A stretch of DNA of 64,000 bases from Sphingomonas sp. (GTDB lineage Bacteria; Pseudomonadota; Alphaproteobacteria; Sphingomonadales; Sphingomonadaceae): the NCBI RefSeq assembly GCF_019746665.1, contig NZ_JAIERS010000025.1, positions 1-64,000 on the forward strand, in the 5' to 3' direction. The notes under the pieces were generated by a model. The model did no database searches. It was not told the DNA's origin and saw only the letters and a list, made by a program, of their open reading frames with translations. The position numbers and the translations under genes were made by a program. Below, piece after piece: positions 62,677 to 64,000 of this stretch (the first letter of the stretch is position 1; the number at the start of each line of letters is the position of its first letter).

Positions 62677-64000
62677 ATGGACTATTTCTTCGTCGGCATT
62701 GGCGGTTCGGGGATGATGCCGCTCGCGATGATCCTCGCGGGGCAGGGGGCGACCGTCGCCGGATCGGATCGCGGGCTCGATCAGGGGCGCGTGCCCGCCA
62801 AGTTCGCCGCGCTCGAAGCGCTCGGCATCGCGCTGTTCCCGCAGGACGGCAGCGGCATCACCAGCAACCGGCAGATCGTCGTCGCCTCGGCGGCGGTCGA
62901 GGAGACGGTGGCGGACATCGTTCAAGCGAACGCGCTCGGCTGCCGGCGGATGACCCGGGCCGAGCTCAACGCCAGGCTGTTCAACCGCGCGCAAACCGCG
63001 ATCGGCGTCGCCGGCACCAGCGGCAAGTCGACCGTGACCGGCATGATCGGCTGGCTGCTCCACGCGCTCGACCGCGAGCCGACGGTGATGAACGGCGCGG
63101 TGATGAAGAATTTCGCGCGGCCCGAGGCGCCCTTCGCCTCCGCCCTGGTCGGCGAGCCGGGATTGTATGTGAGCGAGGTCGACGAGAGCGACGGCTCGAT
63201 CGCGCTCTACGCGCCCAAGATCGCGGTGCTCAACAATGTCAGCCTCGATCACAAATCGATCGAGGAGTTGCGCGCGCTGTTCGGCGCCTTCGCCGCCAAG
63301 GCGGAAACGGCGGTGGTGAATGTCGGCGATGCCGAAGCGGCGGCGATCGCGGCGGGGCTGAAGCGCGAGCGGCTCTATACGCTCGCGGTGGAGGGGGAGG
63401 CCGATCTCGTCGCGACCAATCTGGCGCCCGAGCCGTTCGCGATCACCTTCGATCTCGCCGAGCGTGGCGGCGCGGCGCGGCGGGTGCGGCTGCGGGTGCC
63501 GGGGCGGCACAATGTCGCCAACGCGCTCGCGGCGATCGGCGCGGCGCGCGCGCTCGGCATCGCTCTGGCGGAGGCGGCGGAGGCGATCGCGGGGTTCGCC
63601 GGCCTGAAGCGCCGGTTCGAGTGCGTAGGCACGGCGGCGGGTGTCACCGTGATCGACGATTTCGCGCACAATCCCGACAAGCTGAGCGCGACGCTCGACA
63701 CGCTGCGCGCGAGCCCCGGGCGCCTGCTGCTGCTGTTCCAGCCGCACGGCTTTGGCCCGCTGAAAGTGATGCGGCGCGAGCTGGTGAGCGCCTTCGCCGC
63801 GCGGCTATCGCCCGAGGATCGGCTGATCCTGTGCGATCCCGCCTATTTCGGCGGCACCGTGACGCGCGAGGTGACAAGCGCCGACATCGTCGCCGATCTG
63901 CGGGCAAGCGGTGCCCCCGCGCGCCACATCGCCGATCGCGGCGCGGCGGCGGGCGCGCTGCTCGCCGAGGCACGCGCGGGCGACCGGATCGTGGTGATGG
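62677..64000 (+). CDS. mpl: Mur ligase family protein, probably Mpl (5' part)
   Basis: The gene runs off the right edge after 441 residues. It has the N-terminal Rossmann motif [17 protein letters not shown], the ATP loop [29 protein letters not shown], the sugar-binding [16 protein letters not shown] and [10 protein letters not shown]. These fit the MurC/Mpl group. Mpl attaches recycled tripeptide to UDP-MurNAc, whereas MurC adds L-Ala. Position next to ldcA, not among mur/fts genes, and motifs such as [19 protein letters not shown] favour Mpl. The C-terminal end is missing, so MurC cannot be excluded. ATG 62677 is close to the GTG of the divergent ldcA. Confidence 0.8.
   Translation, partial: MDYFFVGIGGSGMMPLAMILAGQGATVAGSDRGLDQGRVPAKFAALEALGIALFPQDGSGITSNRQIVVASAAVEETVADIVQANALGCRRMTRAELNARLFNRAQTAIGVAGTSGKSTVTGMIGWLLHALDREPTVMNGAVMKNFARPEAPFASALVGEPGLYVSEVDESDGSIALYAPKIAVLNNVSLDHKSIEELRALFGAFAAKAETAVVNVGDAEAAAIAAGLKRERLYTLAVEGEADLVATNLAPEPFAITFDLAERGGAARRVRLRVPGRHNVANALAAIGAARALGIALAEAAEAIAGFAGLKRRFECVGTAAGVTVIDDFAHNPDKLSATLDTLRASPGRLLLLFQPHGFGPLKVMRRELVSAFAARLSPEDRLILCDPAYFGGTVTREVTSADIVADLRASGAPARHIADRGAAAGALLAEARAGDRIVVM

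Noticed and set aside
62602..63747. Upstream extension of the LD-carboxypeptidase frame
   Set aside because: It runs antisense to the Mur ligase gene and lacks any S66 sequence; the family starts at about 62601.

Overview
The window is GC-rich, densely coded alphaproteobacterial chromosome, most likely from a sphingomonad (Sphingomonas or a close relative). Supporting signs are a GcrA-type cell-cycle regulator, a large TonB-dependent receptor in a sugar locus with flavin-dependent halogenases, an EcfG-type stress promoter (GGAAC-16-CGTT), a COQ8-like ABC1 kinase, and class I fumarase and RNR genes of alphaproteobacterial type. I see no integrase, transposase, CRISPR array, rRNA or replication origin. 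Four isolated tRNA genes (Gly-TCC, Ala-CGC, Pro-GGG, Gln-CTG) all lie on the minus strand.

Layout. 1-5 kb: end of gcrA, an AraC regulator, the PdeM-type phosphoesterase, the potassium transporter Kup and phosphoglycerate mutase GpmA, followed by a GC-rich inverted repeat. 5.3-21.8 kb: a starch/maltodextrin utilisation locus. An MFS transporter and a LacI regulator are divergent from a TonB-dependent receptor. A tightly overlapping operon follows: flavin halogenase, secreted GH13 amylase, cytoplasmic GH13 alpha-glucosidase, periplasmic GH97 alpha-glucosidase, secreted esterase, second halogenase and FucP-like sugar transporter. The inferred flow is outer-membrane import of maltodextrin, periplasmic and cytoplasmic hydrolysis to glucose, and inner-membrane uptake by the two MFS carriers. 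The halogenases have no assigned role in this. 21.8-24.6 kb: methionine salvage operon mtnBDCA.

24.7-38 kb: tRNA-Gly, an ICMT-like membrane methyltransferase, a second AraC regulator, a methyltransferase/HAD pair divergent from fliD-fliS, a CrtI-like oxidoreductase, a single-domain response regulator with a coiled tail, an orphan GH19 muralytic enzyme, tRNA-Ala, a Gly/Gln/Arg-rich DUF2171 protein behind a putative EcfG promoter, and a CurA-like reductase. 38-43.8 kb: a lower-GC patch with an NTF2-like protein and a 56-aa gene, then nrdA and nrdB separated by a PepSY membrane protein, a lipoprotein and a small membrane protein. An NrdR box precedes nrdA and a Fur-like box precedes the PepSY gene.

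44-64 kb: a membrane PAS-GGDEF-EAL-PilZ c-di-GMP protein, class I fumarase, a serine hydrolase, a penicillin/AHL-acylase-type Ntn hydrolase, tRNA-Pro, a PaaI thioesterase, a COQ8-like kinase, a GH1-like hydrolase, tRNA-Gln, Ppx/GppA, RlmE, ThrS, a dienelactone hydrolase, a leaderless and apparently frameshifted small exported protein, an LD-carboxypeptidase and a Mur ligase (probably Mpl) running off the end.

Nothing here is a clearly new defence or mobile system. The points most worth a second look are the two halogenases built into a starch operon, the twin-hairpin repeat with covarying stems (40.9 and 48.3 kb), the RNR locus with no visible ATP-cone and metal-linked genes inserted between its subunits, and the leaderless frameshifted gene near 61 kb.
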